NCBI GenBank assembly: GCA_013697055.1
Contig: JACCXK010000223.1
Span: forward strand, 1-38,332
Length of the DNA: 38,332 nucleotides
Source of the DNA: Alphaproteobacteria bacterium
GTDB taxonomy: Bacteria > Pseudomonadota > Alphaproteobacteria > Micropepsales > Micropepsaceae
Direction: 5' to 3'
This document shows, one piece after another, positions 15,331 through 24,032 of the stretch. A program made the translations under genes and the position numbers. Within the stretch, counting starts at the first letter, position 1, and the number at the start of each line of letters is the position of its first letter. A model generated the notes under the pieces. That model saw only the letters and a program-made list of their open reading frames with translations, was not told the origin of the DNA and did not search any database.

Positions 15331-16168
15331 ACATTGTATAGTGGTTGCCGCGCATGTTGCGGCGATACGAGAACTCGCTGACGTACTTCCACAGGTGCTT
15401 GGAAGAAACGTGAATGTGAGTGCCCTTGATTGACCGCTTCAACTGGCCCCAATGTCCTTCAATCGAATTGGTATAGGTGATGCCGTCAACCCACTGTTCC
15501 TTGTTGTGATTGACCGAGCCGTGGTTGTAGCCGATGCCAGCCAAGTCACGATAAGCGCCGTGTTCGTCCGTGCTGATAGCGGTGCCGCGTTCAACATTCT
15601 TCTTGATGATCGGCTCTAAGGTACCCTTGAGGCGGTTAGGGACGGGGCCAGCGATGATCTTGCCGTCGCGTTCCAGCATACCGAACACCACCGTCTTGTT
15701 TTCCATGCCAGCCTTATGGCCCCGACCACGGCGACGGCCACCCATGAACGTTTCGTCCATTTCGACGTGACCATTCAATTGACCGCCGCCGCCATCTGCC
15801 GTGGTCATAAGCTTGCGAAGTTCGTGCGCCATGCGCCAAGCAGTTTTGTAGGTGCAGCCGATCTGGCGCTGCAATTCCTTGGCAGCCACGCCATGACGGG
15901 TTGAGGTCATGAGGTACATCGCAAAGAACCAGTTGGTCAGCGGCGTCCGGGACTTGTGGAAGATGGTGTCAGCGCACGGGTAGATGTGATGCCCGCATTC
16001 CTGACAGGCATATGCGCGGCGCTTGGTCATGGCGTGAAACTCGGCCTCAACCCCGCAGGTGGGGCAGAACAGGCGAGTACCGCCGAACTTGGAGACCATC
16101 ACGGACTTAAGGCAGGCCGCGTCATCCGGGTACTCAGTTTGGAACTGTTTGAAAGTGTACTCGGCCAT
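15281..16168 (-). CDS. IS1595 family transposase
   Basis: This 295-residue ISXO2/IS1595-type transposase has an N-terminal zinc ribbon (Cys35, Cys38, Cys55, Cys58 in CPTCG and CQECG). A helical DNA-binding segment follows, with GVAAKELQRQIGCTYKTAWRM. The DDE-type catalytic core has Asp138 in EMDETFMGG, Asp201 in STDEHGAYR, and Asn234/Glu237 plus Lys244 in TNSIEGHWGQLKR. The frame is intact, so the element may be active. The C-terminal 16 residues are encoded by DNA that also encodes, on the other strand, the end of the protease passenger. ATG 16168 is the natural start. Confidence 0.93.
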   Translation of the reverse strand: MAEYTFKQFQTEYPDDAACLKSVMVSKFGGTRLFCPTCGVEAEFHAMTKRRAYACQECGHHIYPCADTIFHKSRTPLTNWFFAMYLMTSTRHGVAAKELQRQIGCTYKTAWRMAHELRKLMTTADGGGGQLNGHVEMDETFMGGRRRGRGHKAGMENKTVVFGMLERDGKIIAGPVPNRLKGTLEPIIKKNVERGTAISTDEHGAYRDLAGIGYNHGSVNHNKEQWVDGITYTNSIEGHWGQLKRSIKGTHIHVSSKHLWKYVSEFSYRRNMRGNHYTMFTRLVTSLAQPRLADV

Positions 16169-16190
16169 GACGGTCCCCTTTGCAACTTAT

Positions 16191-16210
16191 ACTTGCTATA
16201 AGGGATAACA
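16191..16210 (+). repeat. Internal copy of the IS right-end motif
   Basis: ACTTGCTATAAGGGATAA repeats almost exactly 28 bases later as ACTTGCTGTAAAGGGATAA inside the right terminal repeat. It lies just upstream of the transposase start and may be a second transposase-binding site or an autoregulatory site. Confidence 0.55.
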
Positions 16211-16218
16211 TGTCTGTT

Positions 16219-16242
16219 ACTTGCTGTAAAGGGATAAACGCG
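16219..16242 (-). repeat. Right terminal inverted repeat of IS element
   Basis: It pairs with 14243-14266, 16 of 24 bases identical after reverse complementing, and ends exactly at the right target duplication. Confidence 0.6.
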
Positions 16243-16250
16243 GAATCCGG
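16243..16250. repeat. Right target-site duplication (GAATCCGG)
   Basis: This is an exact copy of 14235-14242. It contains GAATC, a possible CcrM methylation site, so insertion duplicated a GANTC site. Confidence 0.7.
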
Positions 16251-16384
16251 GGGCACCGAGGGCCCGCATACCCCCCATGCCGGCGCGCACGCGGGGTTGT
16301 AGGAGCGTCACGGAAAGCAGATAAACGGGGCTTCCCAGCCTTGATTTGTATTTTTATTTCAACGCTTAGAGAAGGATTCCCACC

Positions 16385-17575
16385 GTGTTCCCGGCTTTGC
16401 TTCCCACCTATAACCGGACGGATGTCGCCTTCGTCCGCGGCGAGGGTTCCTACCTTTTCGCCGAGGATGGCAAGCGATACCTTGATTTCGGGGCGGGCAT
16501 CGCCGTCAACGCCTTCGGCCATGCCAATGCGCGGCTGGTGGGCGCCCTGACCAAACAGGCCCAGACCCTGTGGCACACCTCCAATCTCTACCGGGTGCCG
16601 GGCCAGGAAAGCCTGTCGAAAAAACTGGTCGCCAACACTTTTGCCGACACGGTGTTCTTCACCAACTCGGGCACCGAGGCGATCGAGCTCGCCATCAAGA
16701 TGGCGCGGCGCTACCACTTTGCGAACGGCAACCCTGAACGCTTCCACATCGTCAGCTTCGAGGGCGCCTTTCATGGCCGCACCTATGCCGCCATCAATGC
16801 CGGCGGCAACGAGAAATACCTGGAAGGCTTCGGCCCGCGCATGCCCGGCTTCGACCAGGTGGCGCTGGGCGATCTGGACGCGGTGAAGAAAGTCATCGGG
16901 CCGCACACCGCCGCCATCATCATCGAGCCTTTGCAGGGCGAAAGCGGTGTGAAGGTTGCGAGCCCCGATTTCCTGCGCGCCCTTCGCAAGCTTTGCGATG
17001 ACAACGGCCTGCTGCTGATCTTTGACGAGATCCAGACGGGGCTGGGCCGCACCGGCAAGTTCTTCGCCCATGACTGGCTGGGCATCCAGCCCGATATCAT
17101 GACCGTGGCCAAGGCGCTGGGCGGCGGTTTTCCCGTCGGCGCAGTGCTGGCCACCGCCGAGGCCGCCAAGGGCATGACCGTGGGCACCCATGGCACCACT
17201 TATGGCGGCAATCCTCTGGCCATGGCGGTGGGCAATGAAGCCATCGACATGATCCTGGAGAAGGGTTTCCTGGAGCACGTCAACAAAGTCGCCAACTACC
17301 TGCACCAGCAGCTGGGCGCGCTGACCGCGGCGCATCCCGGCGTATTCGAAAGCGTGCGCGGCCAGGGGTTGATGATCGGCCTGAAGATGAAGACCGATGC
17401 GGCCGCCTTTATTGTGGCGGCGCGCGCCAATGGGTTGGTGGTACTGCCGGCCGGCGACAATGTCGTGCGATTGTTGCCGCCTTTGACTCTCACCGAAGCC
17501 GAGGCCCGGGAAGGCCTGCATTTGTTGAACAAGACCGCTTCGCAAGTCGAAGCGCAGAAAGCTGCCGCCCAATGA
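16385..17575 (+). CDS. argD: Acetylornithine aminotransferase ArgD
   Basis: This PLP-dependent class III aminotransferase makes N-acetylornithine from N-acetylglutamate semialdehyde in arginine synthesis. The 396 residues include [19 protein letters not shown] (phosphate-binding region), [27 protein letters not shown] (Asp that binds the pyridine N) and the PLP lysine in [15 protein letters not shown]. The GTG start at 16385 has a GAAGGA site nine bases upstream. Its stop overlaps argF by four bases, so the two form an operon continuing to hslO. Some members also act as succinyldiaminopimelate aminotransferase. The IS element lies in its upstream region, 135 bases from the start. Confidence 0.95.
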   Translation: MFPALLPTYNRTDVAFVRGEGSYLFAEDGKRYLDFGAGIAVNAFGHANARLVGALTKQAQTLWHTSNLYRVPGQESLSKKLVANTFADTVFFTNSGTEAIELAIKMARRYHFANGNPERFHIVSFEGAFHGRTYAAINAGGNEKYLEGFGPRMPGFDQVALGDLDAVKKVIGPHTAAIIIEPLQGESGVKVASPDFLRALRKLCDDNGLLLIFDEIQTGLGRTGKFFAHDWLGIQPDIMTVAKALGGGFPVGAVLATAEAAKGMTVGTHGTTYGGNPLAMAVGNEAIDMILEKGFLEHVNKVANYLHQQLGALTAAHPGVFESVRGQGLMIGLKMKTDAAAFIVAARANGLVVLPAGDNVVRLLPPLTLTEAEAREGLHLLNKTASQVEAQKAAAQ

Positions 17576-18510
17576 ACGCGCCCCTGAAAACCAAACCCCG
17601 CCACTTCCTGGACCTGTCCGACCATGACAGCGCCACCCTGAAGGCCATCATCGCCGATGCGAAAAAGCGCAAGCTGACGCGCGGCAACGCTCCCAAGGGC
17701 AGGCCCGACACCGACCAGCCGCTGGACGGCAAGGTGCTGGCGATGATCTTCGACAAGCAGAGCACCCGCACGCGCATTTCCTTCGACATGGCGGCGCGGC
17801 AGCTGGGCGGCAGCGCCCTGATGCTGACCGGCAACGAGATGCAGCTGGCGCGCGAGGAAACCATCGCCGACACCGCAAGGGTGATCTCCCGCTATGTCGA
17901 TGCGGTGATGATCCGCTTGCTGGACCATGAGATGGTCGAGGACCTCGCGGCCCATGCCTCCGTGCCTGTCATCAACGGCCTGACCAAATGGTCCCATCCC
18001 TGCCAGATCATGGCGGACATCCTGACCTATGAAGAGCACAAGGGCTCCATCGCGGGGGCCAAGGTATGCTGGAGCGGCGACGGCAACAACGTCCTGACCA
18101 GCTGGGTCCATGCCGCGGTGAAGTTCGGCTTCACCCTGAACGTGGCATCTCCGCGCGAGCTGACCGTGGACCAGGAAACCCGCGACTGGGCCGCGCCCAG
18201 CGGCCTGGTGCATTTCACCACCGAAGCCGAGGCCGCGGCGGAAGGCGCCGATTGCGTCGTCACCGACACCTGGGTGTCGATGGGCGATGACAATGCCACC
18301 AAGCGCCAGAACCTGCTCAAGCCCTACCAGGTCAATGCAAAGTTGATGGCTTTGGCCAACAAGGACGCCATCTTCATGCATTGCCTGCCGGCCCATCGCG
18401 GCGACGAGGTTACCGATGCGGTGATCGACGGCCCGCGATCGGTGGTGTTCGACGAGGCGGAAAACCGCCTGCACGCCCAGAAGGCGATCCTGGCCTGGGC
18501 AATGTCCTGA
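17572..18510 (+). CDS. argF: Ornithine carbamoyltransferase ArgF
   Basis: ArgF joins carbamoyl phosphate and ornithine to give citrulline. The 312 residues carry the carbamoyl-phosphate loop in [13 protein letters not shown] (STRTR), the [16 protein letters not shown] segment (HPCQ) and the ornithine-binding and catalytic motif [15 protein letters not shown] (HCLPA). VTDTWVSMG, the SMG loop, is also seen. Length is normal. It starts inside the argD stop (ATGA). A small hairpin follows before hslO. Confidence 0.96.
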   Translation: MNAPLKTKPRHFLDLSDHDSATLKAIIADAKKRKLTRGNAPKGRPDTDQPLDGKVLAMIFDKQSTRTRISFDMAARQLGGSALMLTGNEMQLAREETIADTARVISRYVDAVMIRLLDHEMVEDLAAHASVPVINGLTKWSHPCQIMADILTYEEHKGSIAGAKVCWSGDGNNVLTSWVHAAVKFGFTLNVASPRELTVDQETRDWAAPSGLVHFTTEAEAAAEGADCVVTDTWVSMGDDNATKRQNLLKPYQVNAKLMALANKDAIFMHCLPAHRGDEVTDAVIDGPRSVVFDEAENRLHAQKAILAWAMS

Positions 18511-18511
18511 G

Positions 18512-18530
18512 GCGCTTTCTTGAAAAGCGC
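18512..18530 (+). other. Hairpin between argF and hslO
   Basis: GCGCTTT, a five-base loop, then AAAGCGC, starting directly after the argF stop. No T-run follows, so it may only slow polymerase or protect the mRNA end rather than terminate. Confidence 0.4.
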
Positions 18531-18555
18531 GCCAGCCAGCGCCATATAGCGGTTC

Positions 18556-19482
18556 ATGCCTGACAAGATGGAACCCGCGTCGCCTTATGGCGACTTCGTC
18601 CTGCCGTTCGACATCGTCAAGGCCGGCGTGCGCGGGCGTCTCGCCCGCCTGGACGCGGCCTCCGCGCGGGCGCTGAGCGCCCATGCCTTGCCGGAACCTG
18701 CCGCGCGGGTGGCGGGCGAGGCGGTGGCGCTGGGCGCGCTGCTGGGCACCGCGTTGAAGCTGGATGGCCGATTGACAATCCAGACCAAGGGCGACGGGCC
18801 GCTGGATCTGGTCACCGCCGATTATTACGGGGCTGACGAAGTGCGCGCCCGCGGCGTGCGCGGCTATGCCCGGCTCAATGCGGATCGCTTCGCTGGCTTG
18901 GCGGACAAGGATTTCGCCGCCCTGGCGGGCAAGGGCGCTTTGGCCATCACCATCGAGCCACGCGTCGGCGGCAAGACCTATCAGGGTATCGTCGAGCTTT
19001 CGGATGCCGGCATCGGCGCCTCGGCGGAAACCTATTTCGCTCAGTCGGAGCAATTGCCCACCGTGATCAAGCTGGCGGCCGCGCCGCTTTACGTGGCGGG
19101 CGATAAGACGCCGCACTGGCGCGCCGGCGGCATCATGCTGCAGATGACGCCGGAAGCCGCCAAGGCCGGGGTGGAAAGCCGTTCCGACGATTGGGACCGG
19201 TTGTCGATCCTGCTCAAGACGGTGGAAGACCTGGAGCTGGTGGATACCTCGCTGGCGCCCGAGACCTTGCTGTGGCGGCTGTTCCATGACGACGAGGTGC
19301 GGGTGCAGCCGCCCGAACCGGTGGTGTTCCGCTGCGACTGCGATGCGGAGCGCATTACCATGGTGTTGAAAAGCTATCCGCCCGAAGATCGCGCGGGCCT
19401 GGCCGATCCCGACGGCATCATCAGAGCCAGGTGCGAGTTCTGTGGCAAAACGCACGAGATCACGCCGGACAAGCTGGCATGA
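18556..19482 (+). CDS. hslO: Redox-regulated chaperone Hsp33
   Basis: Hsp33 is a cytoplasmic holdase switched on by oxidation. The 308 residues end in the zinc-binding redox switch: the CxC motif in FRCDCDAERI and, about 45 residues later, CxxC in ARCEFCGKTHEI, all four cysteines present. The N-terminal domain has the usual GEAVALGALLGTALKLDGRLTIQ stretch. The family usually reads as about 290-330 residues, so this one is complete. It is 45 bases after argF, and its stop overlaps a small downstream gene (ATGA). Confidence 0.95.
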   Translation: MPDKMEPASPYGDFVLPFDIVKAGVRGRLARLDAASARALSAHALPEPAARVAGEAVALGALLGTALKLDGRLTIQTKGDGPLDLVTADYYGADEVRARGVRGYARLNADRFAGLADKDFAALAGKGALAITIEPRVGGKTYQGIVELSDAGIGASAETYFAQSEQLPTVIKLAAAPLYVAGDKTPHWRAGGIMLQMTPEAAKAGVESRSDDWDRLSILLKTVEDLELVDTSLAPETLLWRLFHDDEVRVQPPEPVVFRCDCDAERITMVLKSYPPEDRAGLADPDGIIRARCEFCGKTHEITPDKLA

Positions 19483-19766
19483 GGCTGCTGCAAGTGTTGC
19501 GCACCATTGCTGCGGCCAAAAAGAGCGGCAATCCGTCGATGTTGCTGCTGCAGGCCTTGATGCTTCTGCGCCGTACGCCCATGGGCATGCTGGAAATGTT
19601 CCTGCTGCGCAAAGTGCTGGCGGGCGAGGGGCGCCTGTTCGGCATGGATCTGACGTCGCGGCGACAGAAACGCTGGGCTTGGTTGATGGCGCTGCTGCAA
19701 ACCCATCTGGCAAAGACGGCGGCGAAAAGCGGTCAGGCGGCGATCAAGCGCAAGCTTTTGCGATAG
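19479..19766 (+). CDS. Small basic hypothetical protein after hslO
   Basis: The product has 95 residues, is rich in Leu, Met, Lys and Arg and predicted largely helical. Hydrophobic stretches include MLLLQALMLLRR and MLEMFLLRKVL, and the C-terminus is very basic (AIKRKLLR). I do not recognise a family. The start ATG overlaps the hslO stop by four bases, the best evidence that it is translated. The mixture of amphipathic helices and positive charge could suit membrane-surface or nucleic-acid contact, which is speculation. It ends before a repeat element that separates it from the convergent argE. Confidence 0.6.
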   Translation: MRLLQVLRTIAAAKKSGNPSMLLLQALMLLRRTPMGMLEMFLLRKVLAGEGRLFGMDLTSRRQKRWAWLMALLQTHLAKTAAKSGQAAIKRKLLR

Positions 19767-19785
19767 CGCGGGTCTGCTACTGAGT

Positions 19786-19937
19786 GTCATCCCCGGCGAG
19801 CGGCGCGCTGAAAGCGCGGCGTGAGGGAAGGGGACCCAGGTGGATAGACCGTCACGGTGGCGCCTGCCTGGGTCGTTTATACGCTGTCGCTATAAACTCC
19901 CTCGTGCTCACTCGCGTTCGCACTCGCCGGGGACGAC
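19786..19937. repeat. Inverted-repeat-bounded intergenic element (family C)
   Basis: The outer arms GTCATCCCCGGCGAG (19786-19800) and CTCGCCGGGGACGAC (19923-19937) are complementary with one mismatch. Internal shorter stems include GACCCAGG/CCTGGGTC and GTTTATA/TATAAAC (about 19875-19895). No open frame of note is inside. It looks like a small non-autonomous intergenic repeat between two convergent genes and may act as a terminator on both strands. Confidence 0.6.
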
Positions 19938-19939
19938 AG

Positions 19940-21097
19940 TCAGGTGCATGCCTTCGCGATAACCTTGCGCAGAAACGCCTCACACGCCTCCAGCTCACTG
20001 AGTTCGCAGAACTCGTCCGGGCGGTGCGCCTGGTCGATGGAGCCGGGGCCGCAGATCACCGCCGGAATGCCGTAATTCTGGAAATGCCCCGCTTCGGTGC
20101 CATACGCCACCGCTTCCACCTGGTTGGCGCCGGTCAGCTCGCGCGCCAGACGGATGGCGGCGGACTCTTCGTCCATCACCAGGCCCGGATATTGCGCGTG
20201 CAGGGTCGTCAGCAGCGCCGCTTCCGCCGCGCGACGCTTGTATTTCGGCAGCACTTCGGCTTCGGCGCGTTCCTTGACCCGCGCGATGATCTTTGACGGA
20301 TCGCGGTCGGGCAGGGCGCGGTATTCCCATGTCACCTCTGCTTCCTTCGCCAATATGTTCACCGCCGTGCCGCCATGGATCACATTGGCCTGCACCGTAG
20401 AATGGGGCGGATCGAAACGTGGATCGACATCGGCGCGCAGTTCGTCCCACACCTTGTCCAGCAGGGCGACGAACTCGCCCGCCATCATTACCGCGTTGGC
20501 GCCTTTTTCCGGGCCGCTGGAATGATGCTCCCGGCCGCAGCACTTGGTCACCAGCTTGGCGCCGCCTTTGTGGGCGCCCACGATCTTCATCAGGGTCGGC
20601 TCGCCGATAATCGCCAGTGCGGGCTTCAGATTTTGCGCTTTCAGGTCATCCAGCAGACCCTTCACGCCGGCGCAGCCCACTTCCTCGTCATAGGACAGCG
20701 CGAAATGGATGGGGCGCTTGAGTTTGGCCTTGCCGATCTCGGGCGCCATCGCCAGCGCGGTGCCGACAAAGCCTTTCATGTCGCAGGCGCCACGGCCGAA
20801 CAGCTTGGATCCGCGCACTTCCGGCTTGAAGGGATCGCTCGACCAGTCCTGGCCGTCCACCGGCACCACATCGGTATGGCCCGACAGCACATAACCGCCA
20901 TCGCACTCTATCCCATTATTTTGGGGCCCGAAGGTGGCGAACAGGTTGGCCTTGGCGCCGCTGGCATCATAGGAGCGGCGGCAGCGGGCGCCGGCTTTTT
21001 CCAGCAAGGCTTGCGCGTAATCGATCAGCGCCAGGTTGGAATCGCGGCTGGTGGTGTCGAACCCGATCAGGTCCTTGACGATGTCGAGCGCACTCAT
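19940..21097 (-). CDS. argE: Acetylornithine deacetylase ArgE
   Basis: This M20-family zinc amidohydrolase splits N-acetylornithine to ornithine and acetate. In the 385 residues the metal and catalytic motifs are [15 protein letters not shown] (His and Asp), [10 protein letters not shown] (bridging Asp), [11 protein letters not shown] (catalytic Glu-Glu) and the C-terminal [16 protein letters not shown] (His ligand). The start at 21097 gives [17 protein letters not shown], standard for the family; a longer frame upstream is folE shadow. It overlaps folE by four bases. With argD and argF on the other strand, three arginine genes lie within 5 kb. Confidence 0.93.
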   Translation of the reverse strand: MSALDIVKDLIGFDTTSRDSNLALIDYAQALLEKAGARCRRSYDASGAKANLFATFGPQNNGIECDGGYVLSGHTDVVPVDGQDWSSDPFKPEVRGSKLFGRGACDMKGFVGTALAMAPEIGKAKLKRPIHFALSYDEEVGCAGVKGLLDDLKAQNLKPALAIIGEPTLMKIVGAHKGGAKLVTKCCGREHHSSGPEKGANAVMMAGEFVALLDKVWDELRADVDPRFDPPHSTVQANVIHGGTAVNILAKEAEVTWEYRALPDRDPSKIIARVKERAEAEVLPKYKRRAAEAALLTTLHAQYPGLVMDEESAAIRLARELTGANQVEAVAYGTEAGHFQNYGIPAVICGPGSIDQAHRPDEFCELSELEACEAFLRKVIAKACT

Positions 21098-21684
21098 CGG
21101 TCGTTTCGCGAAGCCGGATTGCCGATGATGTTGAGGAATTCGCGGCGGGTATCGGAATTGTCGCGGAAGGCGCCCAGCATGGTGGAGGTCACCATGGTGA
21201 CGCCGGTCTTGTGCACACCGCGGGTGGTCATGCACTGGTGCGACGCCTCGATCACCACCGCCACGCCCTTGGGTTGCAGCACCTTCTCGATGGTGTTGGC
21301 GATCTGGGCATTCATCTTTTCCTGCACCTGCAGCCGGCGGGCATAGGCTTCCACCACCCGCGCCAGCTTGGAGATGCCGACCACGCGATTGGTCGGCAGG
21401 TAGCCGACATGGGCGCGGCCGATGATGGGGGCCAGGTGATGTTCGCAATGGCTCTCGAACCGGATGTCGCGCAGGATCACCATGTCGTCATAACCTTCGA
21501 TTTCCTCGAAGGTGCGGGTGAGATATTCCTCCGGGTCCTGGCCATAACCCGAGAACCAGTCCTCGAACGCCTTGGCGACGCGGGCAGGCGTGTCCAGCAG
21601 CCCTTCACGCGACGGGTCGTCCCCCGCCCAGCACAACAGGGTGTGGACGGCCTTCTCGGCCTCTTCGCGGGTTGGTTTGCTCAT
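21094..21684 (-). CDS. folE: GTP cyclohydrolase I FolE
   Basis: FolE converts GTP to 7,8-dihydroneopterin triphosphate, the first step of folate and related pterin synthesis. The 196 residues show the zinc ligands and active site in [22 protein letters not shown] (Cys, His-His). [18 protein letters not shown] and [13 protein letters not shown] (second Cys zinc ligand) follow. The type I enzyme is complete. It overlaps the downstream argE by four bases, an unusual pairing of unrelated pathways that nevertheless suggests co-transcription. Confidence 0.97.
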   Translation of the reverse strand: MSKPTREEAEKAVHTLLCWAGDDPSREGLLDTPARVAKAFEDWFSGYGQDPEEYLTRTFEEIEGYDDMVILRDIRFESHCEHHLAPIIGRAHVGYLPTNRVVGISKLARVVEAYARRLQVQEKMNAQIANTIEKVLQPKGVAVVIEASHQCMTTRGVHKTGVTMVTSTMLGAFRDNSDTRREFLNIIGNPASRNDR

Positions 21685-21736
21685 GGGAAAGCTTCGCGCG
21701 CCCGGAGGCGCGTTTCAACCTTAAGCCGTATAAGGT

Positions 21737-22174
21737 TTAGTGAATCTGCCGGCGTTCGTAAGGGCTTTCCAGCAGGAAAGCGGGGATTTCCGCCTCAAAG
21801 CTTTCGCCCGACGCGCTGCGCATCTGGTAATGGCCGCTCATGGTGCCCGAGGCGGTCTCCAGCGGGCAGCCCGAGGTGTACTGGAAGCTTTCGCCCGGCG
21901 CGATCATGGGTTGGACGCCGACGACGCCGGGGCTGCGCACTTCCTGCACCCGGCCCGCGCCATCCATGATGTTCCAGTAGCGCGACAACAGCTGCACCGG
22001 TTCGGCGCCGCGATTCTCGATGGTGACGGTGTAAGACCAGACATAACGGTCGTCTTCCGGATCGGACTGGTCGTCCAGATAGGCCGGCTTCACCGCCACG
22101 CGGATGCGGCGGGTCTCCAGCTCATACTGGTGCCCCAGGGCTTCGTCCAATTCGATATGCTCAAATCCCAACAT
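21737..22174 (-). CDS. apaG: ApaG domain protein
   Basis: This 145-residue protein is of the ApaG/DUF525 family, a fibronectin-III-like beta sandwich. Visible family motifs are RYVWSYTVTIENRGAEPVQLLSRYWNIMDG, then GEVxGVQP-like VGVQPMIAPGESFQYTSGCPLETASGTMSGHYQM, here quoted in short parts and present as one continuous block. The function is unknown; in other bacteria ApaG is linked to metal resistance and diadenosine tetraphosphate genes. The start at 22174 (MLGFEHIEL) is preferred over an extended frame. The apaG-metZ proximity is a pattern I recall from other alphaproteobacteria. Confidence 0.9.
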   Translation of the reverse strand: MLGFEHIELDEALGHQYELETRRIRVAVKPAYLDDQSDPEDDRYVWSYTVTIENRGAEPVQLLSRYWNIMDGAGRVQEVRSPGVVGVQPMIAPGESFQYTSGCPLETASGTMSGHYQMRSASGESFEAEIPAFLLESPYERRQIH

Positions 22175-22262
22175 GAAACAAGTATCGGGCCGCGGGCGTG
22201 CTCGCGCAAGCGGCATTTGCGCGCAATGGTTAGCGCGGCAAAAATGTCAGCCGCACCGCGCG

Positions 22263-22715
22263 TTAGCGTGGTTCAACTGTCACTTCGGTTTTTACGGAAT
22301 TGGCGATGAAGCAGGCTTCATGCGCCAGGTGATGGATTTGTTCCAGGGTTGCCGCGTCGGCGTTGCACACCACCTTGGGCCGCAAAATGACGCGCGTGAT
22401 CCAGAGTTTGCCCCCACTTCCATTTGAAAAGTCATTTTCCAAAAATCCTACGGCATCGTCCTCGTAAGACTGGACGGTGATCTTCTTCTTGGTGCAGATC
22501 GCCAGCAGGCTCAGCATGTGGCAGGACGACAGCGCCGCCACCAGCATGTCTTCGGGATCGCCGTGGCGGCCGTCGCCTTTGTAGGCGGGCGAGGCGTTGG
22601 CGGTCAGTGTATCCTGGCCATCCTTGAAGGCGATCTGGTGTTCGCGCGGATAGGCTTCGTAGGTGAAGGGCTTGTCGCCATCGTTCCAGGTCAGGCGAAT
22701 TTTATGTTCGGCCAT
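22263..22715 (-). CDS. OsmC family peroxiredoxin-like protein
   Basis: OsmC/Ohr-fold proteins reduce organic hydroperoxides with a pair of cysteines. This 150-residue protein has both: Cys in ALSSCHMLSLLA (near residue 67) and Cys in AHEACFIANSV (near residue 137). The N-terminal ITLTW-like strand, here IRLTWNDGDKPFTYEAY, is typical of the YhfA/OsmC subgroup. It begins one base after the metZ stop, so it is the second gene of a metZ-osmC operon. No signal peptide; cytoplasmic. Confidence 0.88.
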   Translation of the reverse strand: MAEHKIRLTWNDGDKPFTYEAYPREHQIAFKDGQDTLTANASPAYKGDGRHGDPEDMLVAALSSCHMLSLLAICTKKKITVQSYEDDAVGFLENDFSNGSGGKLWITRVILRPKVVCNADAATLEQIHHLAHEACFIANSVKTEVTVEPR

Positions 22716-22716
22716 G

Positions 22717-23910
22717 TCACGCCACCTTCAAGGCTTGATCCAGGTCTTCGCAAAGGTCTTCCGCATCTTCCAGGCCCACCGACAGGCGCAGCATGCCGCT
22801 GGTGACGCCGGCGGCGGCGCGCGCCTCGGGGGTCATTTTCTGGTGCGTGGTGGTTTCGGGATGGGTGACCAGGCTTTTGGCGTCGCCCAGATTGTTGGAG
22901 ATGTCGATCAGGCCTAGGGCATTGGCGAGGCGGAACGCAGCGGGCTTGCCGCCCGCTACTTCAAACGCCACCACGCCGCCGCCGCCATCCATCTGCGCCT
23001 TGGCCAGATTGTGCTGGGGATGGTCGGGACGGAAGGGATAGAGAACCCGCGTCACTTTCTTGCTTCCGGCCAGGAAGTCGGCGACGCGCTGGGCGTTCTC
23101 GCAATGCTGCTTCATGCGCAGCTCCAGGGTCTCGAGGCTCTTCAGATGCAGCCAGGCATTGAAAGGGCTGATGGTGGGGCCGGTGTTGCGCAGGAACTGA
23201 TGCAGATTCTCGTCCAGGAAATCCTGGTGACAGAGGATCATCCCGCCCATGGCGCGGCCCTGGCCGTCAATGAATTTGGTGGAGGAATGCACCACGATAT
23301 GGGCGCCGAACTCCATCGGCCGCTGCAGGGCCGGGCTGGCAAAGGCGTTATCCACGATCAGGCGGGCGCCGCCTTTTTCCGCAATCTTCGCTACGGCGGC
23401 GATATCCACGATCGCAAGCGTGGGGTTGGACGGCGTCTCCACGAACAGAAGCTTGGTCTCAGGCCGCATCGCCTCAGCCCAGGCGGACAGGTCGCTGCCC
23501 TCGACAAAGGTGCAGGCGATGCCGAAACGGGGCAGCACGCTTTCCATCACATAGCGGCAGGAGCCGAACAGCGCACTGGCGGATACGACATGATCGCCGG
23601 TCTTCAGCCCGGCCAGGAACACGGCGGTGACGGCGGCCATGCCGGTGGCGGTGGCGCGTGCCGCGGGCGCGCCTTCCAGCTGCGCCATGCGCTCCTCGAA
23701 CATGGTCGTGGTGGGATTGGCCAGGCGGGTATACTGGAAGCCGGGGCTTTCGCCCTTGAAACGGGCTTCGGCTTCCTCCGCGGCGTCGTAGGCATAGCCG
23801 GCGGTGAAAATCAGCGGTTCGCAGGTTTCCTGAAAAGCAGTGCGCACCTGGCCGCCGCGCACCGCTTGGGTGCGCCTGCGCCATTTGCCGGGTTTCTTGT
23901 TGGTCGCCAT
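22717..23910 (-). CDS. metZ: O-succinylhomoserine sulfhydrylase MetZ
   Basis: MetZ uses PLP to make homocysteine directly from O-succinylhomoserine and sulfide in methionine synthesis. The 397-residue product has the Cys/Met-metabolism enzyme motifs: YTRLANPTTTMFEERMAQLEG near residue 60, the PLP-phosphate and ring contacts (ETPSNPTL) and the PLP lysine in VHSSTKFIDGQGRAMGG. The start at 23910 is preferred because AAAGGA lies ten bases upstream; ATG 23958 is in frame but has no site. The AAAGGA lies in the loop of a small leader hairpin, so initiation could be structure-controlled. CysQ, also sulfur-related, is distant at 3 kb. Confidence 0.93.
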   Translation of the reverse strand: MATNKKPGKWRRRTQAVRGGQVRTAFQETCEPLIFTAGYAYDAAEEAEARFKGESPGFQYTRLANPTTTMFEERMAQLEGAPAARATATGMAAVTAVFLAGLKTGDHVVSASALFGSCRYVMESVLPRFGIACTFVEGSDLSAWAEAMRPETKLLFVETPSNPTLAIVDIAAVAKIAEKGGARLIVDNAFASPALQRPMEFGAHIVVHSSTKFIDGQGRAMGGMILCHQDFLDENLHQFLRNTGPTISPFNAWLHLKSLETLELRMKQHCENAQRVADFLAGSKKVTRVLYPFRPDHPQHNLAKAQMDGGGGVVAFEVAGGKPAAFRLANALGLIDISNNLGDAKSLVTHPETTTHQKMTPEARAAAGVTSGMLRLSVGLEDAEDLCEDLDQALKVA

Positions 23911-23913
23911 TAA

Positions 23914-23932
23914 CGCCTTGTCCTTTAAGGCG
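23914..23932 (-). promoter_or_regulatory. Leader hairpin over the metZ ribosome-binding site
   Basis: Read leftwards, CGCCTT pairs with AAGGCG three bases before the metZ ATG, and the seven-base loop holds the AAAGGA ribosome-binding site. I could not match it to the SAM-II riboswitch core. It may be a simple translational control element. Confidence 0.4.
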
Positions 23933-24032
23933 GTTTTTGTGGCCCCGTTGCCCCCCATGGGTCAAGAACATAAGCTTTATGCGGGATTCGCAGGGGTCCG
24001 GTTGGCCCTAAGAAAATGCAGGTATTTGCGAG

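Larger units (their letters stand above)
14243..16242. mobile_element. IS1595-like element with protease passenger, 2.0 kb
   Basis: The element is bounded by an eight-base direct duplication and by 24-base terminal inverted repeats (14243-14266 and 16219-16242) that match ungapped at 16 of 24 positions, most differences being transitions. It holds an IS1595-type transposase gene (minus strand) and a trypsin-like protease gene (plus strand) whose 3' ends overlap by 50 bases. The IS1595 family is known to include elements with passenger genes. The passenger reads less GC-rich than the flanking genes, consistent with transfer. Exact ends are my inference from repeats, not a database match. Confidence 0.75.

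Noticed and set aside
17296..19713. An 805-codon open frame antisense to argF and hslO
   Set aside because: It lies opposite well-supported genes, has an odd His/Arg/Gly composition and shows no domain. Long antisense frames are common in GC-rich DNA.
23911..24032. SAM-II riboswitch before metZ
   Set aside because: No conserved SAM-II core was found by eye. Only a small hairpin was kept as a candidate.
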